Shown here piece by piece: positions 23,394-34,157 of a DNA stretch of 64,000 nt. A model generated the notes under the pieces. The model was not told the DNA's origin, did not search any database, and saw nothing but the letters and a program-made list of their open reading frames with translations. Both the position numbers and the translations under genes were made by a program. Location of the stretch: the NCBI GenBank assembly GCA_025602905.1, contig JAHLKI010000002.1, forward strand, positions 806,001 through 870,000, written 5' to 3'. How positions within the stretch are numbered: the first letter of the stretch is position 1; the number at the start of each line of letters is the position of its first letter. The DNA comes from Phlyctochytrium arcticum (taxonomy: Eukaryota; Chytridiomycota; Chytridiomycetes; Chytridiales; Chytridiaceae).

Positions 23394-24627
23394 TCATTCC
23401 AAAGCCATTTCACCCCCGAACAGTACTCGGCGCTTGTTTCGTAGGTACAACACCAAGGCAGCCACAGGACTATCGAGCGTCGGAGGATAGCCAAAGAGAC
23501 GGAGCGCCACGAAAGCAAGGAAGAGTTGCCAAAATAGCTTCGGAAGCACTCGCTGCGAAAAGAAAACACGAGGATGAACATCAAATTGTGGTTATTGAAA
23601 AGTTTCTAAAGATTGTGGGAACTCACCCGCAGAGTCGCAACGAGGGACCTCGCGGTAGATTCGCCGGCCGTGAGCATAATGCGCATAACGCGTTTTTGTT
23701 CCGTATGATCATCGCGCAAAGTTTTCAGGTCTGATTCGAGCGTTCGGACACGATCAATCACACTGTTGAAGACGGCGGACGTGGCATGTACCACGGGCGC
23801 GGAATGACCGGGTATGCGGATTGGGTCGTCGTAATGCATCATGGTATCTGAGGGTTCGTCAAAATCCTAACGAGTAACCAAAGTTTGAGCGTGCGCAAAA
23901 GCAAACATTAGTTTTTTTTGGTTACGTTATCTGGCAAGCTTTGTGATCTAGCGGAAGAGGTCTCACTGCGATCTGAAGCGATTGGTGCAGAGTCAGTGTT
24001 GTGCCAAAAAGATGGTTGCAAATGCATGATTACCATCATCATCGCTGTCGACCGCCAAACCCGCCCGCGACAACTCAAAGTACTCAATCACCTCGGCTCC
24101 CCAAGGCCGGTCTGGGAACCGCTTCAAAAACTGTTAACGTAGCCATGTGTGAGCCAGATTTTGGGTGTCATCTTAAGCAAAGATAAACAAATCCACTACT
24201 CACTTGGATGACTGCGTTCACATACTCCTCCATTGCTACTGCTGTTGACGAGTTCTTATACTTATTCCATGCGTCCCTATATCATGTCCAGGTTAGTTAC
24301 GCCGTGGTGCTAGCGCGTGTGATGAGGGAAGAGCAGAAGTTGCCACACAAACCATTTAGACCGTCCCACAACGTCAAAGATGCCTGGTCTTGGGGTATTG
24401 CACTTCCCTGTGGTAGCTTGCTTGTAGAGCCCATAGAACTAGAAAATGGCCCCAAAAAAGGTCAATTTTGGTATCAACTTATTGAACCTGCCAAATTGAC
24501 GTACTTGCAACTTCTCCTCATTTGTGGGTACCAACGTGTGCTCGTCAGGTCCTAGTGACTGGAGAACCTCTACGGCCTTTGCAAAACGTTTTTTAAGGCC
24601 AAGATCTTCTTGTTCTGGTGAAGACAT
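23394..24627 (-). CDS. Acyl-CoA-binding protein with C-terminal membrane anchor (ACBD5/Atg37-like)
   Basis: Seven exons: 24627-24505, 24438-24353, 24276-24204, 24130-24034, 23972-23926, 23866-23627, 23552-23394; 274 aa. The N-terminal ACB domain shows FAKAVEVLQSL, FYGLYKQATTGKCNTPRPG and KWDAWNKY, with the Tyr/Lys residues that hold the CoA adenine. An acidic linker (DSDDDD) follows, then a coiled coil (VIDRVRTLESDLKTLRDDH) and a C-terminal hydrophobic helix (LFWQLFLAFVALRLF). ACB domain, coiled coil and tail anchor in this order match ACBD5 and fungal Atg37, which sit on peroxisomes and act in very-long-chain acyl-CoA handling, organelle contact or pexophagy. The peroxisomal role is inference; the domain call is secure. 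It diverges from a glycosyltransferase gene with 228 nt between starts. Confidence 0.9.
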
Positions 24628-24855
24628 TGCGCTAAATTCGTGGTTAGGAATGGCCAGGATTGGGATCTTCGGTCGCGTGAAATCCGGAGCAGGTCGGAGC
24701 CGTGCTGACAGGCTTTTGTCGCCTGGCAACAAATCAACTTGTGACGGCATCAGCCAGGATTTGGATCAAATTCAAGGTCAGATTTCAACCTTGGATTTCA
24801 AGATTCATTCAAGACATTAAACTTTTTCTCCCCACCCCAAGAGGAAATCAAAGAC
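24628..24855. promoter_or_regulatory. Divergent promoter region
   Basis: 228 nt between the start codons of the acyl-CoA-binding protein (-) and the glycosyltransferase (+). Both genes must draw their core promoters from this interval. No specific motif is asserted. Confidence 0.4.
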
Positions 24856-26436
24856 ATGTGCAGCTCAAGAAATTCAGAAGAAGAAGCGTCGGGAAAGGTC
24901 CAGTACAAAACATCAGCACCGCTTCGCATCTTCCTGGTCCAGTCGGCCCAGGGCCTGTTCGCATCTTCCGGCGGCTACCGCGCAAACATGGCCTTTTGCC
25001 GAGCAATGGCTTCCGCGGGCCATACCATCAAGATGATTGCCCAGCCGTACGCTGAGGATTTCGACTCGTTCAAGGGCAAGGTGGAGAAACAAGACAAGTT
25101 TATTACCATGGGAGAAACGGATGTGGACGCCTACCGCTTCAAAATGCATGGCATTGAGATGGTCGGGCTCGATGCTGAACAGTATACCTCTGCAAAGGCT
25201 GATCCCGACGTCAAAAAGCAATCTGCCCAGTGGTTGGAGGTCAGTTTTTGCAAACGGAAAGGTTACGTCTACCTCACTAAACATGTGATTATAGGATGAG
25301 GTGGAAGTGCCTGCTCTCGATGCTCGCCGTGCTTTTCTTCTGAGTGAAATAAAGGCCTTTAAACCAACTCACATCCTCATGAACGAACCCACATCCCTCA
25401 AAATTGCCATGGACGACAGCATTCCTTCCACCATCACCCGGGTGTTTATTGCTCATGACTGCAACAATCTACCCTTTGGGCCGTTTTCGGACGATGGTCC
25501 AGCAAAACGGCAACATCAACAGTTAAGAGATGTGGAAGGGCTCTGGGTCGTGAGTAAGGCCTTCAAAGCCTACTTTAGCACATTCGGAGGATTGGAGCAC
25601 GCCAAAGTCTTGCCCAATCATCCTTGCATCTTTTCGGATGAACCAGATACACTTCCTTACTGCGGTGGGTGGCCAGTCGTATTAAAGATACTGCCTCCAT
25701 TCTTATTTTTTTGCTTGCGTCGCATAGACAACTGGGATGAAGGGGTTGTCTGCGCCATCAACCCAGGAGCCATCAAGGGATTTCATTTGACGTACGCCAT
25801 TGCCCAATCCATGCCAGACGTCCAATTTCTCGTGACAAAATCATGGTCCATGTCCGAGCACTGCGTGAGCAAATTTGAGGAGCTCGAAAACGTCAAGTAA
25901 GAAAATAACTCCATACATCACCCTCAACTTGAGAGTGGTTAGCTGATAGTTCCACATAGGGTGGAAGAATCTTATAAAGATATGGAGAAACTCTGGAGTC
26001 AGGTCAAGCTATTGCTTATGCCATCTGTAGCATTTGAAAGTTTTGGACTGGTTGTGGTGGAGGCACTTTTGCGTGGTATACCCGTAATTTCATCAGACGC
26101 TGGCGGTTTGACCGAGGTAAACCTTCAATGTCCATCAAAAGCTTGCCATGCACTCGAACTAACTTTATACAGGCACATTTGGGCGTCCCATGGGTCCTCC
26201 CCGTCACCCCTCTAACCGGTGAAAAAGAAACCGACCCCGATCTCATTGACAAATTTGGACCATGGCGAGTCCCCGACAATGATCCCCAACCCTGGGTTCA
26301 CACTCTACATGCGGCGCTTTGTGATCGTGACGCATACAATCGGGCCAGGGAGGAGGGCCGGACTGCGGCCATGGAATTTGTGAAAGGACTCAAGACGGAA
26401 ATGTACGAAGAGTGGTTACGTAGCCTCATGAAATAG
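24856..26436 (+). CDS. GT4-type (GT-B fold) glycosyltransferase
   Basis: Five exons: 24856-25239, 25295-25664, 25728-25896, 25960-26116, 26173-26436; 447 aa. The N-terminal half opens with a Rossmann strand and Gly-rich turn (FLVQSAQGLFASSGGYRAN). The C-terminal half carries the nucleotide-sugar signature ESFGLVVVEALLRGIPVISSDAGG with the EX7E spacing of glycosyl-transferase group 1. No signal peptide or membrane span is visible, so it is probably cytosolic or peripheral. Donor and acceptor are unknown. The length fits a single GT-B enzyme. Confidence 0.82.
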
Positions 26437-26710
26437 ATTTTAGTGTAGATAGCACGCAGACAGATATTTTGGATTTCTTTTGTACATTATTTAATTGATT
26501 GAAGGACATTGGTCGGCCCTTCACTTGTGGGGCATCTTTGAGGAACATTTTTGCGACTACATGACCTATAAAGTGCGTTACAGGACACAAAATATGCAAG
26601 ATCACATTGATTGACTCCAAAAAAAAAGATGTAATTTATGCAGAAACGATCACGATGACGTTGCAGAATAAGTACATACACACAAAAGTGAAATAGAGCA
26701 AAAGTAAAGA

Positions 26711-29700
26711 CTATACATCAACATGTTCCAAACTGCTTGGTTGATCCGTTTCAACTGCCGACTCTCCAGTATCCTCATTGACATCCACGTCCGCTGGCAC
26801 CTCCTCAACGGGGGTTTCCTCTAGTGCCTCATCCCACGCTTCGGGGGTGGGTGGGCGTGGAATGGCTGGTTCTGGAGTAGTGACGACAGGCGCCGGGACC
26901 ACAACCGCAACAACAGGCTTCTTCCGTTTCTTGACAGTCGAAAACCCCGCTTCGTCCACCTCCAACACATCATACGAGTTGACCATCGCCAGGTCCGGGG
27001 AGAGCGTGGCGGCATACGCGGCCCGGGCCGCTGTAGGAGTCACCGTCTGACTCATTTTTGGTTTTTGGCCCAGACAGACTTCGCCTTCGGGGGTCACCCA
27101 GCAGCATTTGACTTCTTTGGCCCAGCTATTGCCCACAAATTTTGTGCGTACATCGGGTTCAATGGCGACTAGGAGGGCTTCGATATCTTCAGGTGTGATG
27201 CGTCGCGTGGATGATAGTGCGGAGGCTGAGGTAGGTGGTTGAAAGATGACGACAACATCGTGGTCGGTGAGTCGCTTGATGGCCAGAGAAACGTCACTGC
27301 CGCACATGGGTTCAATCATAATCTTGACGTCGCGCGAGTCCATCCCGAATTGGAGTGAAGAGATATGCAAAGCATTCATCGGTACCCGTCCCACTGCGAT
27401 AGACGAGATGCTGCGAGCCAACGTGGCATTGCCCGAGGAGCTCGCGTTGTTTGAACGATACGAAGCAGCAGCTGTCGTCACCAGCAGACTCGGGATGGAC
27501 GGGTTGTCGGCAGCGGTTTTACGGAGAATGACGCTGCCTTTACGGTCCGGATCCACAATTTGCGCCGAAAGATGGTAATGCGCCGCCAACGCATGAGTGA
27601 AATTGTTACTTGCTGCCTTGGCGGGTGGCATGTGTAAGGTCCGTCTCGCATCCTCTTCGATAAAGGCCGCCAACGCTTTTTCCACGCCTTTGGCCCAAAC
27701 CGGATTTTGTCGGGCATAATGCAAAAGCTCGCTTGAATAGTCTAGATTGTCCGACCCATCTCCCGAGTCTCCTCCGTCCACATCGATTTCTAGCGCTTCG
27801 GCCAACTTGCGGTTGCGTTCTGTGATAGCACATGATTCGTCACACGGAAGACTATTTGTTCCTTGCCCCAAATTCTCCTTCCAGGCATTACAAGTCACGT
27901 CCATAATCCGATGCCCACACAAACACTTTTGGCGGATTTTTTCGTTGCACGATCGGTCTTCGGCACAATAGCTAGTTCCATGGCACGGGTACAAGCATAC
28001 ATGACCGCAAACAGAGCGGACCCGGCCACACCTCGCCGAGCATTTGTGTTCTTCGTCGGCGCATTCGCCAGCATGGCAGAATCGCAGGCAGGGATGTCCA
28101 CATGATGGGAGCGTCTTGTTGCACATTTCGCCGCAGGAGGGTACACCCTGTCTCGAACAAGGAATATTCTTCATGGTTCGCTTTCCGCACGCACATGGCC
28201 GCTCGACAAAGACTACACAGGGGGGACACGGTTCCGAGTCCGGATGACAGTTATGCTCGCTAGTAAAGGCATGGCCACACTCGAGTTGTTTCGTACAGGG
28301 GTAGGTGCAGATGGGGGGAGGCGTGTTGCAAGGGATAGGAGGGAACATGCGGGTACGGCCACAGCTACAGGCCAGCTCGTCAAATGAGACACCGACCATG
28401 CAGTCGTGACAGCGGCCGGGATGGCCACAGGGGTATATACATGGATGCTTGCCGCATTTAAGCATTTTGCCGCACGGAGCCTCGCAAACGTGAAACTGGA
28501 TATCGCAGCATTTGTCGTTACAGCGGTGGCGTTTGCAGTGTCGCCAGGCCTTACAGGGTCGATCGCAGAGCGGAGGGAGTGGGGTGCCTGTCTCTTCGTC
28601 TCGCAAGTGATCCGGGCATGGCGTCTCCAATACACTCTTTCCACACCGACAAGTCATGGTCAGAATTTCTTCGCAGCGAGGGCATTCACCCGTGTGACAT
28701 AAAAGCTGACATCGATGACCGCAAGATAAAACCTTGTTGCATTCAGAATCACATGTCGGTATGGGGTCTGAACAGGTCTGTCGGCCTTTTCCTTTGGTTA
28801 GGAAATCAACGCTTTTGGATCCACAGGGGCAGTTCACGACTGCTGCTGGATCGAGGGAGCATCGGTCTGGGTGATTGGTGGGGTCGTGACAAATCCGGGT
28901 ACAAACATGCTTGCCGCACGCAAAAGGAATGTTGCAGGGTAACTTGCAAGTCATGGGCTCAAAGGGTGATCCGCACGGACGCTCGCGGGTGGTTTTGCCA
29001 CAGTTGCAAGACTGTTCTATGGTAATGGGACATGGCTGACACGGTCCATCGTGGCAAAGCGCCTCACAGCGGTGTTGTCCGCAGGTCAATACGTCGCCAC
29101 AGACGTCGCCGCAGGATTTGGAAAAGGTGACATTGGCGAGTTCCGTACATCGCACCACAAAACTGCTCTTGCCGCAGTAGCACTTGACGGCTGGTGCAAG
29201 TGCTTCGCACGGACGACACGGACCGGGATGGCATTGCATCGTACACATATGGGTACAGCCCCGATCGCGACCACATGTCTGGCCGCATGTATGGGGTACG
29301 AGGTACCGGGTGAGCGACGGATTGACGGCCTTGTCGCAGAAGCACCGATACGTAGTGGGTATGTCGGTGGTCAAATGCTGGCATCCGGGACACCGCCAAC
29401 CGACTGGTGGCAAATGATTGTTGCCGTTGTTGGTCGATATCCGTTTGTCCTCGGCTGATTTCTGTCCCCATTTTCCAATACACTTGAGATGAAAGACGGC
29501 CCAGCAGGTATGGCAACTCCATATATGATCACGGCCCTTGATGGAATCGTAGCAAATCATGCATTCGTAGTCTCCAGCACAAAGTCCTTCTATCAATGAT
29601 GATGTCAGATCTTCAATGCCATCATTGGCCGAAGCGGGAGGAGGAGCCCATTTTGGTTGTGGTGGTGGCCGGGTTGCCCCTCCATTTTCGGAATCCGGGT

Positions 29701-30235
29701 GCGGTCCTGGCGTTCCTGCTAAAGACAAGACCTCGGACAATGGGATCTTGGGTCTTCGGTTCCTTCGAGCACCTCCACCGTTCCTGCCGTTTTGACCGTC
29801 GTCACCCAATGGCCCACCCGCGTCTCTTCCACCCACTCGTATGGTCGTACTTCCAGTATCCTGTGCACCCCTATCCCTTCCCATCTTGCGACCGCCGGCA
29901 TTTGATCCAAAACCATTGACTGCGCTTTCGGGACCGGGACAATTATTCCTCCGTCGTCCTCCTCTTCCAGGTTTGATAGACGACCCTGCCTGTTCCGATC
30001 GTGACTGAGACAGAGAAGGGCCCGGTCCTGATGATGAGCCTGCGACTACTCCTGATCCCGTTGATGTAAAATAGATAGCGGGGGGTCCTGGGGCAGGAAC
30101 AGGAGTGCCATTGCTGTTAGAGTTGGGGGGACCACGATTTCCCGCACCCCGATTGCGACCACCTCTATTGCGTCCTGGACGGTTCCCGTTCGCCGGAAGG
30201 GTATCTGGCAGCGAGTTTGTTGCTCCTGTTGACAT
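26711..30235 (-). CDS. NFX1: NF-X1-type zinc-finger protein (RING/PHD-like plus NFX1 repeats and R3H)
   Basis: Intronless, 1174 aa. The N-terminus is Gly/Arg/Asn-rich (RGG-like). A RING-CH type domain starts near residue 225 (CMICYDSIKG...HLKCIGKWG...WRCPGCQ). It is followed from about 295 to 795 by repeated NF-X1 fingers (patterns such as CGHRCQLLCH, CGKHPCIYPCG, CGHPCLRFCH). A region near 880-950 (NNFTHALAAHYHLSA) fits an R3H nucleic-acid-binding domain, and an acidic tail ends the protein. The family includes human NFX1, fly shuttle craft and yeast Fap1, acting as ubiquitin ligases or transcription/RNA regulators. It is the longest intronless gene here. The family call is secure; the molecular role is inferred. 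Confidence 0.93.
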   Translation of the reverse strand: MSTGATNSLPDTLPANGNRPGRNRGGRNRGAGNRGPPNSNSNGTPVPAPGPPAIYFTSTGSGVVAGSSSGPGPSLSQSRSEQAGSSIKPGRGGRRRNNCPGPESAVNGFGSNAGGRKMGRDRGAQDTGSTTIRVGGRDAGGPLGDDGQNGRNGGGARRNRRPKIPLSEVLSLAGTPGPHPDSENGGATRPPPQPKWAPPPASANDGIEDLTSSLIEGLCAGDYECMICYDSIKGRDHIWSCHTCWAVFHLKCIGKWGQKSAEDKRISTNNGNNHLPPVGWRCPGCQHLTTDIPTTYRCFCDKAVNPSLTRYLVPHTCGQTCGRDRGCTHMCTMQCHPGPCRPCEALAPAVKCYCGKSSFVVRCTELANVTFSKSCGDVCGDVLTCGQHRCEALCHDGPCQPCPITIEQSCNCGKTTRERPCGSPFEPMTCKLPCNIPFACGKHVCTRICHDPTNHPDRCSLDPAAVVNCPCGSKSVDFLTKGKGRQTCSDPIPTCDSECNKVLSCGHRCQLLCHTGECPRCEEILTMTCRCGKSVLETPCPDHLRDEETGTPLPPLCDRPCKAWRHCKRHRCNDKCCDIQFHVCEAPCGKMLKCGKHPCIYPCGHPGRCHDCMVGVSFDELACSCGRTRMFPPIPCNTPPPICTYPCTKQLECGHAFTSEHNCHPDSEPCPPCVVFVERPCACGKRTMKNIPCSRQGVPSCGEMCNKTLPSCGHPCLRFCHAGECADEEHKCSARCGRVRSVCGHVCLYPCHGTSYCAEDRSCNEKIRQKCLCGHRIMDVTCNAWKENLGQGTNSLPCDESCAITERNRKLAEALEIDVDGGDSGDGSDNLDYSSELLHYARQNPVWAKGVEKALAAFIEEDARRTLHMPPAKAASNNFTHALAAHYHLSAQIVDPDRKGSVILRKTAADNPSIPSLLVTTAAASYRSNNASSSGNATLARSISSIAVGRVPMNALHISSLQFGMDSRDVKIMIEPMCGSDVSLAIKRLTDHDVVVIFQPPTSASALSSTRRITPEDIEALLVAIEPDVRTKFVGNSWAKEVKCCWVTPEGEVCLGQKPKMSQTVTPTAARAAYAATLSPDLAMVNSYDVLEVDEAGFSTVKKRKKPVVAVVVPAPVVTTPEPAIPRPPTPEAWDEALEETPVEEVPADVDVNEDTGESAVETDQPSSLEHVDV

Positions 30236-30249
30236 TTCTTATTAGGTCG

Positions 30250-30750
30250 GCAACGGAGTAATGGCTTGGGAGAACCGCAATTTGTCAACAGCAATTTTGG
30301 AAATGGAAATTCAAACTGCTACGAGTGTCATGCGGCGCAGTTGCAAGGCGCAGTGGCTTCTGCACGATCAACCGTCGAGGAAAAGTCTCTCACAAATTGT
30401 CGGTACGTATCGAAGGCCGATCAGCTCGCCGATAGTCAGGGCAGAGACACAGATGCCGGACGTTTTCCTACGAGGACCAGAAAATACACGAGGTCGTCGT
30501 TCCTGGGGGAAGAATGCCCATACTCTATTCGGTTGACGACAAGGGGTCAAAGGTGAATCCGCCACTGTACGAGACTTAAAGGCCACCGTAGGCCAAACGC
30601 CCGTGCATGGCAATTTCGCTGTTACATGGGCTGCAGACTACGGTGTTTTCCAAGATGGTGTGGAACTTTTCCGTCTCGTCAACCAAGAACGGAAAGAATT
30701 TATGGGCCCTCAGATTATCGCGCTCGCGCACAGAATTATCGATTAACCGT
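30250..30750 (+). pseudogene. Gene fragment with unresolved frame
   Basis: Protein-like frames exist but do not assemble. A frame from about 30266, without an ATG, joins across a possible 50-nt intron (30403-30452) to FSYEDQKIHEVVVPGGRMPILYS. It then meets a GGGG run near 30543, after which the most protein-like text (ESATVRDLKATVG..., VFQDGVELFRLVNQERKEF, ending at 30744) is in another frame. A frameshift, a missed intron or an assembly slip are all possible. I recognise no family. Confidence 0.4.
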
Positions 30751-31546
30751 TAGGTTTGTCGGCAATGGCATTTCCCTACTTTTTTTGGGAAGACTATTGC
30801 AGAGTAGGCCATAGGAAACGGCAACACTCTCCAGTAGTCTTCCCACTCTTTTTGTATTTGAATACTTCTGATACACCATAGGCAACTGATATAGACACAA
30901 GTGAAAGCGATCCGGAAAGCGATGCATCTGGGGATCCTTCTGAAGTGCTTTCTTAATCGCGTGTTCTCGGTAGAAACCATTTATCTACCTACTTTCCTGC
31001 ACAAGCTCTTCTCAAATCCTATTTCAATTCGTTCTGTGTCTCAGCGGTGGCATCCATTCGATCCAGGCTCTACTGGTTGCGATTGAACCTGATGTGCCTG
31101 AATTGTTGAATGTTGTTGGGAAGCGAGAGAAGCATGATGCGGTTGTAGCTGCATTGGCATCGTCTCTGCTCGCGTCTATCGCTATTCCAGATCTATGTGT
31201 TCCAGCCATGTCCACTACTGTCCCACTCGCAGCAATGAACCTCACGAGCTCTATCATCTGGTTCGTCAACTATTACATTAACACGGCAGATCTCACTACT
31301 TGACTCCAGATATCAATGCAATTTATTCCTTCGTGAAGCACCCGGAGGCTGAGAATGCTCTTTGAGACACATATAAAAGACTGACCCGCTTAGCGGGCTC
31401 AGCGCTGCGGGCGTGGGAAATACAGGGGAGGCTTGCTGGTCACGTGGGGGCACAGCAGGAGCCGCGGAGCGACAAGGTGAGTATTGGCCCAAGTCGCGAT
31501 TTCGGCTCACACGCTCTCGCAATTCCACACGCAAAACAGATCAACC
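30751..31546. other. Gene-poor stretch with coding-like scraps
   Basis: Around 30880-30955 a plus-strand frame reads ATDIDTSESDPESDASGD after a plausible acceptor (caccatag), then stops. Around 31040-31302 another plus frame (LLNVVGKREKHDAVVAALASS onward) is open and protein-like. They could be exons of a decayed or fast-evolving gene together with the fragment at 30250-30750. I cannot join them in phase. Confidence 0.35.
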
Positions 31547-32053
31547 ATGCCCAGTACCTACCATGTTACCCAACAAGGCTTTGCTACCATTCCCATATAC
31601 TTCAACGGCGAACTGCTACTACCGCAAGTCGAAATTGAACGCCAAAAAAATGACCCTGAGACATCCGGTGAAGAACCGTATGTACTTGTGAGTTTACGAC
31701 CGTAAGCTTGTACCTTGATTAAAACTTTGCACAGGCTTTACTACGTTGGCCGGTTTTTAAAGGCTCTGGGTGTTACTCGACTCAGCTCTTGCACACTGAG
31801 AGCTAGGCATCCTGAGGGAGAACCTTTTTTTGTGATGGGCTTGTTGAGACATGTGAGCGATGGCCGGGGGGCCTGCAAAGCAAACTTTTGTACATCCGCA
31901 GGCGTCTTCAAGTTGTTGCAGTCCTATGGCGATCGTGTGATTGCCTCTATCACCCAATCAACTGATGTTGGTGTGGCATTTTTGCAACTCCTCAACAATC
32001 TTCCCCAAAGACAGTATCTGGAACAACCCGTCAACAATCTTCCGCAACGGTAA
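31547..32053 (+). CDS. Hypothetical protein, two exons
   Basis: Exons 31547-31677 and 31735-32053 (57-nt intron GTATGT...CACAG) give 149 aa: MPSTYHVTQQGFATIPIYFN leading to LYYVGRFLKALGV and a Cys-containing central part. NNLPQR occurs twice near the C-terminus (a 12-residue spacing). A further 3' exon is possible: after a short 39-nt intron the frame would continue through GNFPVVVKSLVNWTEF and stop near 32212, but such an intron is shorter than others here. No family is recognised. Confidence 0.45.
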
Positions 32054-32398
32054 CCACTACAGCCCCCCCAAACATTCTTCAAAATCAGCCCGAGTCGCCA
32101 CCAAGGTAATTTTCCAGTAGTGGTCAAGTCACTTGTCAACTGGACAGAATTTAACGATTTCCCCTCTAGCTTTCCTAAAATTTACGGCACCGTTTGTCGC
32201 AACCCTCTCGCCTGAAAAAGGAGCTTGCGGAAATGGCAAAGGACAAACCGATACCGGCCGCGAAATTCAAGTACAAGGCTAGGGACGGGGTCTGTTTAAG
32301 AGCAGCCAAGAGTTGAACTTGGTGTATTTTCAAAAACGCTTGGACGACGCCGCAAGAAAATGATCCATTGTTTTGAGCAAAGAACACAAGTATATTTT

Positions 32399-32780
32399 GG
32401 AAGCTGCAAAGAATACTCAGGTAGAGTAGCTTCAGACTTAAGTTCATAATCGTAGCGACAGCAATCACTGACAGTTCTGTGCAGATAAAAATGGTATATT
32501 GCGGGTCGTTCCCTACAGAAATAATCTCATCAACGAGTACCATTTACCAGTCTTATGCATGCGGATATGGCGGCTGGATCACAATGTCGCCACACTGTAT
32601 TTTGCGGATGTCAACGGGGATCTCCCGGCCGACACGCTGTTGCACGATATCACCAATAATACCATTCAAATGGCAGTCAATCAACACTTCTTCAAATTTT
32701 GGGCCTCTGATTACCGATTGATGTAAGGAGAGATTGAATTGCCGGAACTAGCGAATCAAAGACACAGCAGGCACTACGGT
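32399..32780 (+). repeat. Tandem direct repeat in decayed region, unit A
   Basis: It matches unit B at 32827-33190 with an offset of about 428 nt. Shared landmarks are GGAAGC-GCAAAGAAT, a conserved intron-like segment (GTA-AGTAGCTTCAGAC...CACTGACAG), a coding-like segment (YRNNLINEYHLP in A) and the tail GAATCAAAGACA. In unit A the coding-like frame runs 32499-32726 with an intact stop. Confidence 0.7.
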
Positions 32781-32826
32781 CTACCCAGATTATAGCACAA
32801 GATACAATTGCTCGCAGCCTTTGTAT

Positions 32827-33190
32827 GGAAGCCGCAAAGAATTCGCAGGTACAGTAGCTTCAGACCCAAGTTCATAATTGTAGAGACAGCATTCACTGAC
32901 AGTTATAGAACAGACAATAATGGTATATAGGGGATCAGTTTCCTATAAGAACAACAAAATAAATGTCTTCCATTTACCTGGCGGCCTTCGCATCCACATC
33001 CAGCGGGTGGATTTCAACCTGACATTTCTGTATTTTGTGGGCGCCAACGGGGTGCAGCTTGATCTCCCGGCCGGCGCGACCCTAACAAACAACGCGCGTC
33101 AACCAGCTGTTTTACACATTCTGGGAGTGTGACTACAGATCGATGTAAGGAGAGGTTGAACTGCGGAACTAGTGAATCAAAGACAGCAGG
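32827..33190 (+). repeat. Tandem direct repeat in decayed region, unit B
   Basis: Diverged copy of unit A. Its related frame (YKNNKINVFHLP, then LYFVGANG against LYFADVNG in A) is read from an internal ATG near 32920. The frame relative to the intron-like segment has shifted and TATAG gives a stop in the equivalent of the A frame. At least one of the two copies is therefore not functional. Confidence 0.65.
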
Positions 33191-33300
33191 GTTGAGCTTC
33201 TCGAGCTTTCCAACCAAAGACAGCAGGCAGTCCGACCAACGTAATAATAACGCAAAACACGATAACATAGATTAATTTATTCAATCATATAAGTGCTACA

Positions 33301-33734
33301 TTATCTGCATTGTAATAACACAAAGTGGCTACATCTCTGCATAGCCAGTACTACAAACGATATCCAGTGCTCATTACCACCGATAAAGTCGGGACGAACC
33401 ACTTTTGCCCTGTCCAGTACACGCCCATTCTTTTCCTTGCGCGGATAAATGCCCTCCACGATCCCATCGTAAAACGATAGAAGCGAGTGTGGGAATTTGG
33501 GGAAAGCATCAACAGCAATATACCCTTTTGTGTCCAAAGTTCTGCGCCACGGAAAGTGCTGCGCCATTGCGGTGCCCAATCACCAAACGCAGCGGCCTGC
33601 AGCCAACCATCTTCCAGCACTCCAGCGATATAGGTAAGCAAGACCACCGAAGGCTCCGACGTTCGGCTCACGCACGATGCAACGGCACGGAAGGGGGTCG
33701 GGAAGCAGCGCTGGGGAGGGCCCTGCGAAGGCAA
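33301..33734 (-). pseudogene. Minus-strand gene fragment with frame change
   Basis: Two overlapping minus-strand frames carry protein-like text that would be continuous after a single frame change near 33525-33530: upstream SVVLLTYIAGVLEDGWLQ...ELWTQKG, downstream YIAVDAFPKFPHSLLSFYDG...VVRPDFIGGNEHW. The switch point is a GGG run after AAAA. A missed intron is not excluded. No family is recognised. Confidence 0.35.
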
Positions 33735-34157
33735 GGCCGGTTTCTATGGATTTACTTCTGCAAGTATCGGGGGAGTCATTCACTTCCATCACGCATGTAA
33801 TGGCTATGCTTTATGAGCACCGACAACAATCTGCTTGCTTCTGCGCGTTGGTATCAGCTTGCAATATGTAGTGGTGGGAACATGGCTCTCTGCGCAAGGA
33901 CCGAGAGAACCCTCGAGCTTGGTGGTGGAAGTGGGCGGGCAGCATGAGCTTGCAAACTGACCCCTTCCTCGTGCTGGGAATGCGAACGTGTCCGAACTTT
34001 TTGATGAGAACCTCTCTGACAACTACTCTCCATCTCTAGAGTATCTCAGCTCATGCTCTTAGTCCCTGATACCCAAAAACTCGCCAACTCGAGGGGCGTG
34101 TGTACTTCCGAAACATTTGAGTTTTTGAACAGAGCGTGAGATAGAGGAAGTGTGGTC
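33735..34157. other. Upstream region of the NF-YA gene
   Basis: No gene seen; only short overlapping frames. It probably contains the NF-YA promoter and 5' UTR. Confidence 0.45.
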
